Source: Bacillota bacterium
Lineage (GTDB): Bacteria; Bacillota; Clostridia; Acetivibrionales; DSM-1351
NCBI GenBank assembly: GCA_023416275.1
Contig: JAEZIB010000056.1
Location: 1 to 63,299 of the forward strand
Direction: 5' to 3'
Length of the DNA stretch: 63,299 bases
Below the pieces are notes generated by a model, which worked only from the letters and a program-made list of their open reading frames with translations, did no database searches and was not told where the DNA came from. Position 1 is the first letter of the stretch. Every line of letters starts with the position of its first letter. This document shows positions 49,650 through 58,245 of this stretch, in pieces. Both the position numbers and the translations under genes were made by a program.

Positions 49650-51437
49650 GTGAGTAAAAAATTACTTATGGGTAACGAGGCAATAGCGTTCGGTGCTATC
49701 AGAGCTGGGGTTAATGTTGTAACAGGCTATCCTGGAACGCCTTCTACTGAAGTGCTTGAGACCATAGCGCATAATAATCCGGGAGATTTATATGTTGAGT
49801 GGTCAGTAAATGAAAAGTCTGCAATGGAAATCGCAGCAGGAGCTGCGTACAGCGGTGCTAGAACAATGGTTACAATGAAACAGGTAGGACTGAATGTGGC
49901 GTCTGACCCACTTATGACCTTAGCTTATATAGGAGTTAAGGGCGGAATGGTGATATTAGTTGCAGATGATCCAGGCCCTTTTTCATCGCAGACAGAGCAG
50001 GATACCAGACATTTTGCGAAATTCTCAAATCTTCCTGTTTTAGATCCATCTACACCTGAAGAGGCTTACGAAATGGTTCAGTATGCTTTTGAGCTATCAG
50101 AATTGGTTAAATTACCAGTGTTTTTGAGACCTACAACTAGAGTATGTCATGCGTGTGCTACAATTGATGTAGATGATGAGAGAATAAATCATAAGCCAGA
50201 AGGGTTTGTAAAGGATCCCAATTGGGTTATATTTCCCAACCTTGCATATAAAAAACACCTTCATATTGAGCAACTGCAAAGCCAATTGAGCGATATATTT
50301 TCAAAGCTTAAATTTAACAAAGTATACGGGGATGGCAAGCTTGGAGTTGCAGCATCTGGGGTGGCTTATACATATGTTACAGAAGCAGTTGAGAAATTAA
50401 AGGCTGATATAAAAGTATTTAAGGCTGGAACTCCTTATCCGCTGCCTAAGGACATGGCAGAAGACTTCCTTTCGGGATTGGATGAAGTATTGGTATTTGA
50501 AGAGCTTGACCCGGTCGTTGAAGAAGAAATGATTTTGTACTGTGCTGCTAACAAGAAAAATGTAAATATATTAGGAAAGAAAACTCAGCATCTACCGTGT
50601 GCAGGAGAATATACCTTTGAATTGGTGTATACTGCTTTAGCAAAATTTATTGGAGTTGAAATAGCTGACACTGAAAAAGCAGATATGCCAGCACTTCCAA
50701 CCAGACAGCCGATATTATGTGCTGGATGTCCCCACAGAGCATCCTTCTATGCAGTTAAGGTGGCTATGAAGGGACAAAAAGCAGTATTTTCAGGGGACAT
50801 TGGCTGCTATACTCTCGGAAATGCCAAGCCATTAGATATGGTTGACACTTGCTTGTGTATGGGAGCAGGCATTACTGTGGCGCAGGGAATACATAGAACC
50901 CAGCCAGATACTAAGAATATTGCCTTTGTTGGAGATTCAACCTTTTTCCATACAGGAATTCCAGGAATAATCAATGCTGTATACAATGATACTGATATAA
51001 CAGTAGTTATACTTGATAACAGCACTACTGCAATGACAGGACATCAACCTCACCCAGGCATTGGTAAAACCATGATGGACAGTATTTCAAATAAAATAGA
51101 TATTTATGGTGTCGTTAAGGCCTGTGGAGTTGGACATATAACCAAAGGCAATCCATTAGATTTTAAAAATTCTGTTGAGCTTATAAAGCAGGCAGTAGAA
51201 TTTAAGGGGCCTTCTGTGATTATTTTTGAAGCTCCTTGCATTGCATTGTTCAAGCCCACCGAATTATACGAAGTTAATGAAAATTGCAGCAACTGCAAAA
51301 AATGTATTAATACCATTGGATGTCCTGCGATTTCTATTATTGATGGAAAGGTTAAAATAGAGCCTTCCCTTTGCTATGGCTGTGGTTTGTGTACAAATGT
51401 CTGTCCATTTAATGCCATTGGGAGGTGTGAAAAATGA
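49650..51437 (+). CDS. iorA: Indolepyruvate ferredoxin oxidoreductase, alpha subunit
   Basis: Oxidatively decarboxylates aryl pyruvates (indole-, phenyl- and hydroxyphenylpyruvate) to aryl-acetyl-CoA, passing electrons to ferredoxin; step of aromatic amino-acid breakdown in anaerobes. 595 aa from GTG 49650. Motifs: GNEAIAFGAIRAGVNVVTGYPGTPSTE (pyruvate-binding domain), SGDIGCYTLG and GDSTFFHTGIPG (thiamine diphosphate site), and two C-terminal [4Fe-4S] motifs, CSNCKKC and CYGCGLCTNVCP. The open frame continues to 49584, but that part belongs to the leader. The stop overlaps iorB. Confidence 0.95.
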   Translation: MSKKLLMGNEAIAFGAIRAGVNVVTGYPGTPSTEVLETIAHNNPGDLYVEWSVNEKSAMEIAAGAAYSGARTMVTMKQVGLNVASDPLMTLAYIGVKGGMVILVADDPGPFSSQTEQDTRHFAKFSNLPVLDPSTPEEAYEMVQYAFELSELVKLPVFLRPTTRVCHACATIDVDDERINHKPEGFVKDPNWVIFPNLAYKKHLHIEQLQSQLSDIFSKLKFNKVYGDGKLGVAASGVAYTYVTEAVEKLKADIKVFKAGTPYPLPKDMAEDFLSGLDEVLVFEELDPVVEEEMILYCAANKKNVNILGKKTQHLPCAGEYTFELVYTALAKFIGVEIADTEKADMPALPTRQPILCAGCPHRASFYAVKVAMKGQKAVFSGDIGCYTLGNAKPLDMVDTCLCMGAGITVAQGIHRTQPDTKNIAFVGDSTFFHTGIPGIINAVYNDTDITVVILDNSTTAMTGHQPHPGIGKTMMDSISNKIDIYGVVKACGVGHITKGNPLDFKNSVELIKQAVEFKGPSVIIFEAPCIALFKPTELYEVNENCSNCKKCINTIGCPAISIIDGKVKIEPSLCYGCGLCTNVCPFNAIGRCEK

Positions 51438-52045
51438 TTGGTTTAAAATATGATATCTTAATAGCTGGTGTGGGAGGACAGGGAACTGTACTTGCCTCTA
51501 GGCTTATTGCAGCAGCAGCTATTAAGCAGGGAAGCTTTGCAAGAACCTCTGAAACTATTGGAATGTCCCAAAGAGGAGGCTGTGTTGTTAGTCACGTAAG
51601 AATAGATAGCGAAAAAGCGAGCTCTATAATACCTCTTAACAGTGCCGATATGCTTATAGGTTTTGAATTATCAGAGGTTTGCAGAAATATGCAAAGGCTT
51701 TCAAAGGAAGGCTGCTGCATCATAAACACACAGGTAATAAAGCCTGTATCTGCTTCTTTAGGTACATCTCAGTATGACATTGAAGAGATTACCAAATACA
51801 TCAAGGATAATTCAAATGAGCTTTATTTTATTGATGGCTATGATATAGCCAAAAAGGCAGGTTCGGTCAAAGCAGTAAATGTCGTTTTGTTAGGTGCTGC
51901 TACTGCTGTTGGTAAAATGCCCTTTAGCAAAGAAGTTATGCTTGAAGCAATTGTTGAGAATGTACCTCAAAGGTTCAGAGAATTAAACGAAAAGGCTTTT
52001 GCAATGGGCTATGATTACATTTCAAAAGCACAGTCACAACAATAA
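51434..52045 (+). CDS. iorB: Indolepyruvate ferredoxin oxidoreductase, beta subunit
   Basis: Gamma-type domain subunit (203 aa) completing the IorAB dimer. It has the family opening ILIAGVGGQGTVLASRLIA, and ETIGMSQRGGCVVSHVRI, both conserved in 2-oxoacid:acceptor oxidoreductase gamma domains. ATG 51434 overlaps the iorA stop (ATGA), which ensures balanced synthesis. Confidence 0.95.
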   Translation: MIGLKYDILIAGVGGQGTVLASRLIAAAAIKQGSFARTSETIGMSQRGGCVVSHVRIDSEKASSIIPLNSADMLIGFELSEVCRNMQRLSKEGCCIINTQVIKPVSASLGTSQYDIEEITKYIKDNSNELYFIDGYDIAKKAGSVKAVNVVLLGAATAVGKMPFSKEVMLEAIVENVPQRFRELNEKAFAMGYDYISKAQSQQ

Positions 52046-52138
52046 TTAAACCATAATTTATGTAACCGTTAATTTAACTCCTTGTGCGAGTTAACCCTTA
52101 CAAAATTAATGGGCAAAACAGGTTTATATACACACCAT

Positions 52139-52218
52139 TATTCGCTATATCTTACAAAATAAAATTTATCCCATGTCTATCGTAGCGAATAGCCACTCTT
52201 AAGTGGAAACAAGCTACG
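52139..52218 (+). promoter_or_regulatory. Possible RNA switch between iorB and mgsA
   Basis: The block CGTAGCGAATA (52181-52191) can pair upstream, TATTCGCTA (52139-52147) with TAGCGAATA (52183-52191), or downstream, CGTAGC (52181-52186) with GCTACG (52213-52218), the latter enclosing CCACT/AGTGG. The two pairings exclude each other, which is the form of a switch. No known aptamer core is recognised. Confidence 0.4.
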
Positions 52219-52308
52219 CTAACAGCTCTGGATAATGATTTTTAAGATTTTGAGATGAATGTGTCTCGGAATCTAAGAACTCTATTAATATAATTTAGGA
52301 GGCACAAA

Positions 52309-52773
52309 ATGAGCAAAAATAAACTTGGCAAGCAGAAGCATATAGCTTTAATATCCCATGATAATAAGAAAGAAGAATTGATTAATTGGGCTAAGAGTAA
52401 AGCAGATATACTTAGTAAGCATTTTTTATGTGGAACTGGTACTACAGCTCGACTAATTACAGAGAACACAGGACTTCCAGTTAAGGCATACAAAAGCGGG
52501 CCATTAGGCGGTGATCAGCAAATAGGGGCACTCATTGCAAATGGTGAAGTTGACTTTATGATATTTTTTTGGGATACGCTTACTTCCCAGCCTCATGATC
52601 CTGATGTTAAAGCCTTGCTTAGAATAGCTGTTTTATATGATATTCCAGTAGCTATGAGCCAGACTACAGCTAATTTTCTTCTGTCTTCACCACTAATGGA
52701 TGAGGAATGTGAACGACGTGAAATAGATTATTACAGCAGAATTAGAAAGCAAAATTTTGGAGGAAGCTATTAA
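52309..52773 (+). CDS. mgsA: Methylglyoxal synthase
   Basis: Converts dihydroxyacetone phosphate to methylglyoxal and phosphate, bypassing lower glycolysis when phosphate is short. 154 aa. Family motifs: CGTGTTARLI, then SGPLGGDQQIGALIA with the catalytic Asp, DFMIFFWDTLTSQPHDPDVKALLRIAVLYDIPVA with the active-site His and Asp. GGAGG lies 8 nt before the ATG. Placed between iorAB and paaK, but with its own leader; the metabolic link to them is not obvious. Confidence 0.93.
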   Translation: MSKNKLGKQKHIALISHDNKKEELINWAKSKADILSKHFLCGTGTTARLITENTGLPVKAYKSGPLGGDQQIGALIANGEVDFMIFFWDTLTSQPHDPDVKALLRIAVLYDIPVAMSQTTANFLLSSPLMDEECERREIDYYSRIRKQNFGGSY

Positions 52774-52904
52774 CAGCATTAGGATGGACTTTTTATATGG
52801 TATTTTGTATAATAAAAGAAATTAAATCAACTCTCGCACCTATAGTATTTTTATGTGCATAAGTTGATAAATCAAACTATATAGAAGAGAAGAGATGAGT
52901 AACG

Positions 52905-54146
52905 ATGAGTAAAGGTCAGTTGGAGTTATTTCAAAAATTGCTTATTAATGTTAATCAAAATAGTCCATTTTATAAGGAAAAGTTCAAAAAAAGCGGTGTT
53001 AATATTGATGACATAAAATGTCTTGAAGATGTTAAAAAACTTCCGTTTACTACAAAGGAAGAGTTGAGAGATGCATATCCGCTTGGATTACAGGCAGTTT
53101 CTGATGAAAAGGTAGTTAGAATACATTCTTCCTCAGGAACTACAGGAAAACCAATAATAATTCCTTATACAGCGCAGGATGTAGAGGATTGGGCTATAAT
53201 GATGGCAAGAAGCTTTGAAATTGCTGGAGTTACTCCTTTGGATAGAGTACAGATTACACCTGGATACGGCTTGTGGACAGCAGGAATTGGCTTCCAAGCT
53301 GGAGTTGAAAAGCTTGGTGCAATGGCTGTACCAATGGGACCTGGAAATACCGAAAAACAGCTTCAGATGATGATGGATTTACAGTCAACAGTAATAATTG
53401 GAACCTCATCATATGCATTAGTGCTTGCTGAAGAGGTTGAAAAAAGAGGAATCCGTTCCCAGATTAATCTGAGAAAAGGTGTTATTGGGTCTGAACGCTG
53501 GGGAGAAAAAATGAGACAGCGTATAAAAAATGAGCTTAACATTGAAATTTATGATATATATGGACTAACAGAGATTTATGGTCCTGGGATAGGAATTGAT
53601 TGTGACTGCCATGAGGGAATGCACTACTATGACGATTACCTATACTTTGAGATTATTGATTCAGAAACAGGAGAGGTTCTTCCAGAAGGTGAGACAGGTG
53701 AACTTGTTATTACTACATTAAGAAAAGAGGGTGCGCCTCTTTTGAGATACAGAACCAGAGATTTAACAAGAATAATTCCTGGAACATGTAAGTGTGGACG
53801 TACATATCCTCGTATAGACAGAATTATAGGCAGAACAGACGACATGGTAAAGGTAAAGGGTGTAAATATCTATCCTGGTCAGATTGATGAAGTTCTTCGA
53901 GAAGTTGATGGGGTTAGTAGTGAATACCAAATTCTAATTGACCATATTAATGGAAAAGATGTAATGACGCTTAAGGTTGAGTATAATTCGGACGGTGATA
54001 CTGACCGTTCAGATATAGAAGATAATATTGTAGACATATTCAAAAAGAAAATTGGAATACAAATTATTGCTGAGGTTAGTGGAATTGGAAGCCTTCCTAG
54101 AAGTGAAAAGAAGAGCAAAAGAATTATCGACTATCGTCATTGTTAG
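52905..54146 (+). CDS. paaK: Phenylacetate-CoA ligase
   Basis: AMP-forming acyl-CoA ligase, 413 aa. The phosphate loop is SSSGTTGKPIIIPYT; later motifs are GLTEIYGPGIGIDC, a central adenylation core, and VKGVNIYPGQIDEVL in the mobile C-terminal domain. In anaerobes with IorAB, PaaK-type ligases interconvert aryl-acetyl-CoA and arylacetate and can make ATP in the reverse direction, so iorAB and paaK likely form a fermentative aromatic amino-acid pathway. The SD is weak (GAAGAGA) and the start is ATG 52905. Confidence 0.92.
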   Translation: MSKGQLELFQKLLINVNQNSPFYKEKFKKSGVNIDDIKCLEDVKKLPFTTKEELRDAYPLGLQAVSDEKVVRIHSSSGTTGKPIIIPYTAQDVEDWAIMMARSFEIAGVTPLDRVQITPGYGLWTAGIGFQAGVEKLGAMAVPMGPGNTEKQLQMMMDLQSTVIIGTSSYALVLAEEVEKRGIRSQINLRKGVIGSERWGEKMRQRIKNELNIEIYDIYGLTEIYGPGIGIDCDCHEGMHYYDDYLYFEIIDSETGEVLPEGETGELVITTLRKEGAPLLRYRTRDLTRIIPGTCKCGRTYPRIDRIIGRTDDMVKVKGVNIYPGQIDEVLREVDGVSSEYQILIDHINGKDVMTLKVEYNSDGDTDRSDIEDNIVDIFKKKIGIQIIAEVSGIGSLPRSEKKSKRIIDYRHC

Positions 54147-54212
54147 TGCAGGAGATTATCAGTGTTTCTTGCCATAAAATAATTGCAGAAAAATAGAATT
54201 GTTTATAAAAAG

Positions 54213-54246
54213 CAAGGGTGCAAATAGTTGCATGCCTTGTTTTTTT
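54213..54246 (+). terminator. Intrinsic terminator after paaK
   Basis: CAAGG and TGCAA pair with TTGCA and CCTTG around a 4-nt loop; seven T follow (54240-54246). Confidence 0.85.
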
Positions 54247-54279
54247 GTGCTTTTTTATATAACGATTTGAGTTGTATTC

Positions 54280-54318
54280 TTCACACAGAATTCAGATAAG
54301 AATCACACAGTATTCACC
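54280..54318 (+). promoter_or_regulatory. Four 11-bp-phased direct repeats (OmpR/PhoP-type operator)
   Basis: TTCACA (54280), TTCAGA (54291), ATCACA (54302) and TTCACC (54313) are each separated by exactly 5 nt, an 11-bp period. This is the layout of Gram-positive PhoP boxes and other OmpR-family sites. A TACAAT (54320-54325) or TAGAAT (54345-54350) may be the -10 of the efflux operon beginning at 54408. Confidence 0.65.
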
Positions 54319-54407
54319 TTACAATCATAGTTTTTTAATATTTGTAGAATAAAATTAAATTATATAGATTAGAAAGGTTATATAAAAACTAATTAAGAGG
54401 TGAAAGC

Positions 54408-56303
54408 ATGCAGAAGGGTATGAAGAAAAATAAATGGAGCCGAAAAAAAGTTATTATATGTTCCATAGTAGGTGCTGTAATTATTGCAATTGCTGCAGGT
54501 GGATTTATTTTAGCAAAAAACAATGCATCAAAAAGCAGTTCAACTGCGGCTCAAAGAACTGCAAAGGTTACAAAGGGAAACATTGAGGTTAGTATAACAG
54601 GTTCTGGTACTATTACCTCAGCAAATACAGCTGATTTAATGTCTAATGTTGAGGGCAAAATCATTAAAGCCTATTTTAAGGAAGGAGATACAGTAAAAGA
54701 GGGCGACTTACTGTATGAAATAGATGATAATGATGCACAGCTAAGTATTCAGAAAATAGAGAATTCCATTAGTCAGGCAAAATTAAATGCAAGTAGTAAC
54801 GAGAAAAATTATGGCAACCTCGTGATTACAGCACCTTTTAGTGGAAAAGTAACGGATGTTCAAGCTGAAAAAGGTGAAAGTGTTAATAATGGTAAGAGCC
54901 TTTTTACAATAACTGATACCTCAAACCTAACAATTTCAGTACCTTTCAGCACTGCAGATATAAAAAATATAAAAGTTGGTCAAAAGGTTCAGATTAATTT
55001 ACAAGAACTATACGACACAACAGAGGGAATAGTTACTGAAATTGCTGGTAATACATATAACGCTTCAAATGGTGGAATTGTCAAAGATGTGGAGGTTACT
55101 CTAACTAATCCTGGTACTATAACTGATTCTTCTACAGCAAGCGTAAGTTTTATTAATAGTAGTGGAGTAGAAGTTGTAAGTCAGGAGGTTGGAAAATTTG
55201 CATATGCAAATAAGAAGACTGTTCAAGCTGGAACATCGGGAGAGTTTTCTTCTGTTAATATCAAAGATAATCAATATGTCAACAAGGGTGATGTGCTAAT
55301 AACAATTAATAATGACGATTTGCAAATTACCTCAAAAACAAATGATTTAAAAATGCAGGATTTGCAAAATCAATTAACTGCAGCTAAAAAGACTTTGGAA
55401 GACTATAAAGTATATGCTCCTTTTGATGGCACAATTTCAGCCGTAACTGCTGAACAAGGAGGCAGCTTGAAGCGAGGTGATACTCTTCTGAGTATACGAG
55501 ATTTTAACCAAATGGAATTTACAATTTCTGTTGATGAACTTGATATTTCTAAAGTTAAGGTTGGACAGGAGGTTTCGGTTACTGTGGATGCATTAACTGA
55601 AACAACAACAAAGCCTCGAAGCGGTGAGGTTGTTTATAAGGCTATGGAAGGTGATTCTTCTAATGGTGTAGCTACATATAATGTTACTATTAAAATAAAT
55701 GAAACAGAGAGCTTGCTCGCAGGTATGAATGCAAATGCAGCAATTATATTAGATAAAGCAGAAAATGCGTTAGTGCTGCCTCTTGAAGCGGTAACAAAAA
55801 GGGGAAATAGGGCTTTTGTCTGGGTGAAAGGCTCATCGGGTGACGGTAATCAACAATCACGGACTGGAGGAATCAGAAAAACACCTCCCACCAATACAGG
55901 TGCTTCTGCTAATACATCAGATGATGTTCGAAAATTTGGTGAAAGAACCGAGAAGAATGGTGAAACTACACAGGAAGGATATTCTTCATCAAACAAAAAT
56001 GAAAAAATGCCAACTGTCTTTACACAAAATCAAGAGTATTATGCAAATGCAACTATGGTACAAGTTGAGATTGGATTAACAAGTGATACTTATATTGAAA
56101 TAAAGAGTGGGCTATCTGAGGGTGATGAAGTTATACTTCCGCCGCTTGTTGAGGCAAGCAATGGTGAAAGTAAAAATGAGAAAGCATCAGGTGGCTTTAA
56201 CATGGGTGGTATGACTGGCGGTATGCGTGCTGGTGGAGGAATGCCAGGCGGTGTGATGCCTAGTGGTGGAGGAATGCCTTCAGGAGGAAATCGGAATAGA
56301 TAA
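54408..56303 (+). CDS. MacA/HlyD-type efflux adaptor protein
   Basis: Membrane-fusion subunit of a tripartite-like efflux pump, 631 aa. One N-terminal span (about residues 15-36), then lipoyl/barrel-sandwich halves (GKIIKAYFKEGDTVKEGDLLYEIDD; the second near APFDGTISAVTAEQGG), coiled-coil hairpin and beta-barrel parts. It is longer than E. coli MacA (about 370 aa): a second biotinyl-like unit and a low-complexity region occur near residues 470-530. The C-terminal tail is Gly/Met-rich (GGFNMGGMTGGM, GGGMPGG), also found in kin of this type. AAGAGGTGA precedes the ATG. It shares an operon with the next two genes. Confidence 0.9.
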   Translation: MQKGMKKNKWSRKKVIICSIVGAVIIAIAAGGFILAKNNASKSSSTAAQRTAKVTKGNIEVSITGSGTITSANTADLMSNVEGKIIKAYFKEGDTVKEGDLLYEIDDNDAQLSIQKIENSISQAKLNASSNEKNYGNLVITAPFSGKVTDVQAEKGESVNNGKSLFTITDTSNLTISVPFSTADIKNIKVGQKVQINLQELYDTTEGIVTEIAGNTYNASNGGIVKDVEVTLTNPGTITDSSTASVSFINSSGVEVVSQEVGKFAYANKKTVQAGTSGEFSSVNIKDNQYVNKGDVLITINNDDLQITSKTNDLKMQDLQNQLTAAKKTLEDYKVYAPFDGTISAVTAEQGGSLKRGDTLLSIRDFNQMEFTISVDELDISKVKVGQEVSVTVDALTETTTKPRSGEVVYKAMEGDSSNGVATYNVTIKINETESLLAGMNANAAIILDKAENALVLPLEAVTKRGNRAFVWVKGSSGDGNQQSRTGGIRKTPPTNTGASANTSDDVRKFGERTEKNGETTQEGYSSSNKNEKMPTVFTQNQEYYANATMVQVEIGLTSDTYIEIKSGLSEGDEVILPPLVEASNGESKNEKASGGFNMGGMTGGMRAGGGMPGGVMPSGGGMPSGGNRNR

Positions 56304-56326
56304 ATTGCAAGAATTAAAATACTTAT

Positions 56327-56388
56327 AAAGGAGGCGCCAAGTCCATGCTATGTTGTTTTATGCCCGGATATGGGGCGTGGATATAATT
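56327..56388 (+). promoter_or_regulatory. Efflux ATPase translation leader: SD, stem-loop, 13-codon ORF
   Basis: SD AAAGGAGG (56327-56334). Stem GTCCATGC (56341-56348) with GCGTGGAT (56375-56382), inner CCC/GGG, then ATG 56389. Leaving out the stem-loop, SD and start are 12 nt apart. The short ORF ATG 56345 to TAA 56386 ends 2 nt before the start. The first part resembles 4683-4710 before GT2, and the last part resembles 486-500 before thiF. Confidence 0.55.
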
Positions 56389-57066
56389 ATGATAAAAATC
56401 GAAAATATGTGTAAGATTTATAATATGGGGGACAACTCTGTATATGCACTAAATGATGTATCCTTGCATGTCAGAGAGCACGAATTTGTATCTATTATAG
56501 GTCCTTCCGGTTCAGGGAAATCGACACTGATGAATATGCTGGGCTGCTTAGACGTACCTACATCTGGAGAGTATTATCTTGACGGAAAGGAAGTTAGCAA
56601 GCTGAGAGACAATCAACTAGCTGAAATAAGGAATTTCAAAATAGGCTTTATTTTTCAAGGATTTAATCTTTTAAAAAAGCTGACAGCAATTGAAAATGTT
56701 GAATTGCCGCTTATTTATCAAGGTGTTGGACATAAGGAAAGGGTCAGAAGAAGTATTGAGGCACTTGAAATGGTAGGACTTGGAGACAGAATTTATCATA
56801 CTCCAAATGAATTGTCAGGAGGTCAGCAGCAGAGAGTTGCCATAGCTCGTGCACTTGTAAGCAATCCTCCTTTGATATTGGCAGATGAGCCTACAGGAAA
56901 TCTTGATACTAAATCAGGTGCGGATGTTATGAAAACATTACATTTTTTACATAGTAAGGGAAATACCATTGTACTAATAACGCATGATACCAGTATAGCC
57001 GCCCAAGCACAACGAATTATCAAAATTCAGGATGGTCAGATTATCGAGGATAAGGAGGCGGTCTAA
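56389..57066 (+). CDS. Efflux ABC transporter ATPase (MacB-type)
   Basis: A 225-aa ATPase paired with the following permease. Walker A GPSGSGKSTLMNMLG, family segment NLLKKLTAIENVELPL, signature LSGGQQQRVAIARAL, Walker B LILADEPTGNLD, H-loop ITHDTS. The open frame begins at 56350, but the 13 residues before ATG 56389 belong to the leader. It ends directly against the permease gene (TAA then ATG). Confidence 0.95.
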   Translation: MIKIENMCKIYNMGDNSVYALNDVSLHVREHEFVSIIGPSGSGKSTLMNMLGCLDVPTSGEYYLDGKEVSKLRDNQLAEIRNFKIGFIFQGFNLLKKLTAIENVELPLIYQGVGHKERVRRSIEALEMVGLGDRIYHTPNELSGGQQQRVAIARALVSNPPLILADEPTGNLDTKSGADVMKTLHFLHSKGNTIVLITHDTSIAAQAQRIIKIQDGQIIEDKEAV

Positions 57067-58245
57067 ATGGGTTTTTTTCAAGCCTTCAAAATGGCAATTA
57101 AAAGCATTAGAAGCAATAAAGGGAGAGCTTTTCTTACCATGCTGGGTGTAATAATTGGCGTCGGAGCTGTTATCACAGCAGTGGCCTTTGCACAGGGGAG
57201 CACAGCAAGTATAACTGACTCAATTAAAGGCCTGGGTAGTAATCTTATAAATATAAGCATTACAGGAAGGGGCAGTAACAGACAAATTACATATGCGCAG
57301 TTGCAAAAGTATGCAGACGAGAATAGTGATACTATAAGTTTACTTGCGCCAACTGTAACTAATAATATGACTCTTAAGGCCGGCACTTTGAGCAGGACTG
57401 CAACGGTCATAGGAACAAGTGAGGAATACCAGTATATAAAAAACAAATATGTTTCGGCTGGAAGATATATTACTTCATTTGACACTGATAATAAGCTTAA
57501 GACGGCTGTTATAGGTACAGCTGTAGCAAATGCTTTATTTGCAGGATTAGATCCAGTAGGGCAGACAATCAAAATAGATGGACAGGAATTTACGGTGGTA
57601 GGGCTTTTACAGGAGACAGACAGCAGTCAGGATTCTGGTGATGATGATCAGGTTATAATTCCTGTAACGGTTGCGCAAAGAATCAGCAAAAATGGAACTA
57701 TCAGAAACTTTACTGTTCAGGCAGCTGATGCAAATCAGGTTGAGCAGGTAATGAATAATCTCAAAGCATATTTAACTTCGGTATATGGTGATGAGGATTT
57801 GTTCAGCGTAATGAATCAGGCAATGATATTAGATACACTAAATTCCATAACAGATACTCTGACAGTTGTACTTGCAGGAATCTCCGCAATATCTCTTGTT
57901 GTTGGAGGAATAGGTATAATGAACATTATGTTGGTTTCAGTAACGGAGAGAACAAGGGAAATTGGTATTAGAAAAGCTATTGGTGCTAAACGAAGAAGCA
58001 TACTTGTTCAGTTTTTAATAGAGGCTGTAATGCTAACTGGTCTAGGAGGACTTCTCGGTATCTTGAGCGGAGTTTGTATCATCCACTTTATAATTGGCGG
58101 TTTTAATATAACTACAGAGGTGTATTCGCCATTTTGGATGATACTTGCATTTAGCATTTCTTTAGGAGAAGGAATTCTTTTTGGGATTTTTCCTGCATAT
58201 AAAGCAGCAAGCTTAAATCCTATAGAAGCACTTAGGTTTGAATAA
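57067..58245 (+). CDS. Efflux ABC transporter permease (MacB-type)
   Basis: A 392-aa permease with the MacB layout: N-terminal span MLGVIIGVGAVITAVAFAQG, extracellular domain (about residues 45-260), and three C-terminal spans, including GGIGIMNIMLVSVTERTREIG and RKAIGAKRRSILVQFLIEAV, then AYKAASLNPIEALRFE. It forms with the adaptor and ATPase a Gram-positive MacAB-like exporter of peptides, antibiotics or lipids. It begins directly after the ATPase stop. Confidence 0.93.
   Translation: MGFFQAFKMAIKSIRSNKGRAFLTMLGVIIGVGAVITAVAFAQGSTASITDSIKGLGSNLINISITGRGSNRQITYAQLQKYADENSDTISLLAPTVTNNMTLKAGTLSRTATVIGTSEEYQYIKNKYVSAGRYITSFDTDNKLKTAVIGTAVANALFAGLDPVGQTIKIDGQEFTVVGLLQETDSSQDSGDDDQVIIPVTVAQRISKNGTIRNFTVQAADANQVEQVMNNLKAYLTSVYGDEDLFSVMNQAMILDTLNSITDTLTVVLAGISAISLVVGGIGIMNIMLVSVTERTREIGIRKAIGAKRRSILVQFLIEAVMLTGLGGLLGILSGVCIIHFIIGGFNITTEVYSPFWMILAFSISLGEGILFGIFPAYKAASLNPIEALRFE

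Noticed and set aside
52800..52855. Another copy of repeat family 1 (TCAACT ... AGTTGA hairpin)
   Set aside because: It forms a similar hairpin, but the internal words do not match the family well enough.
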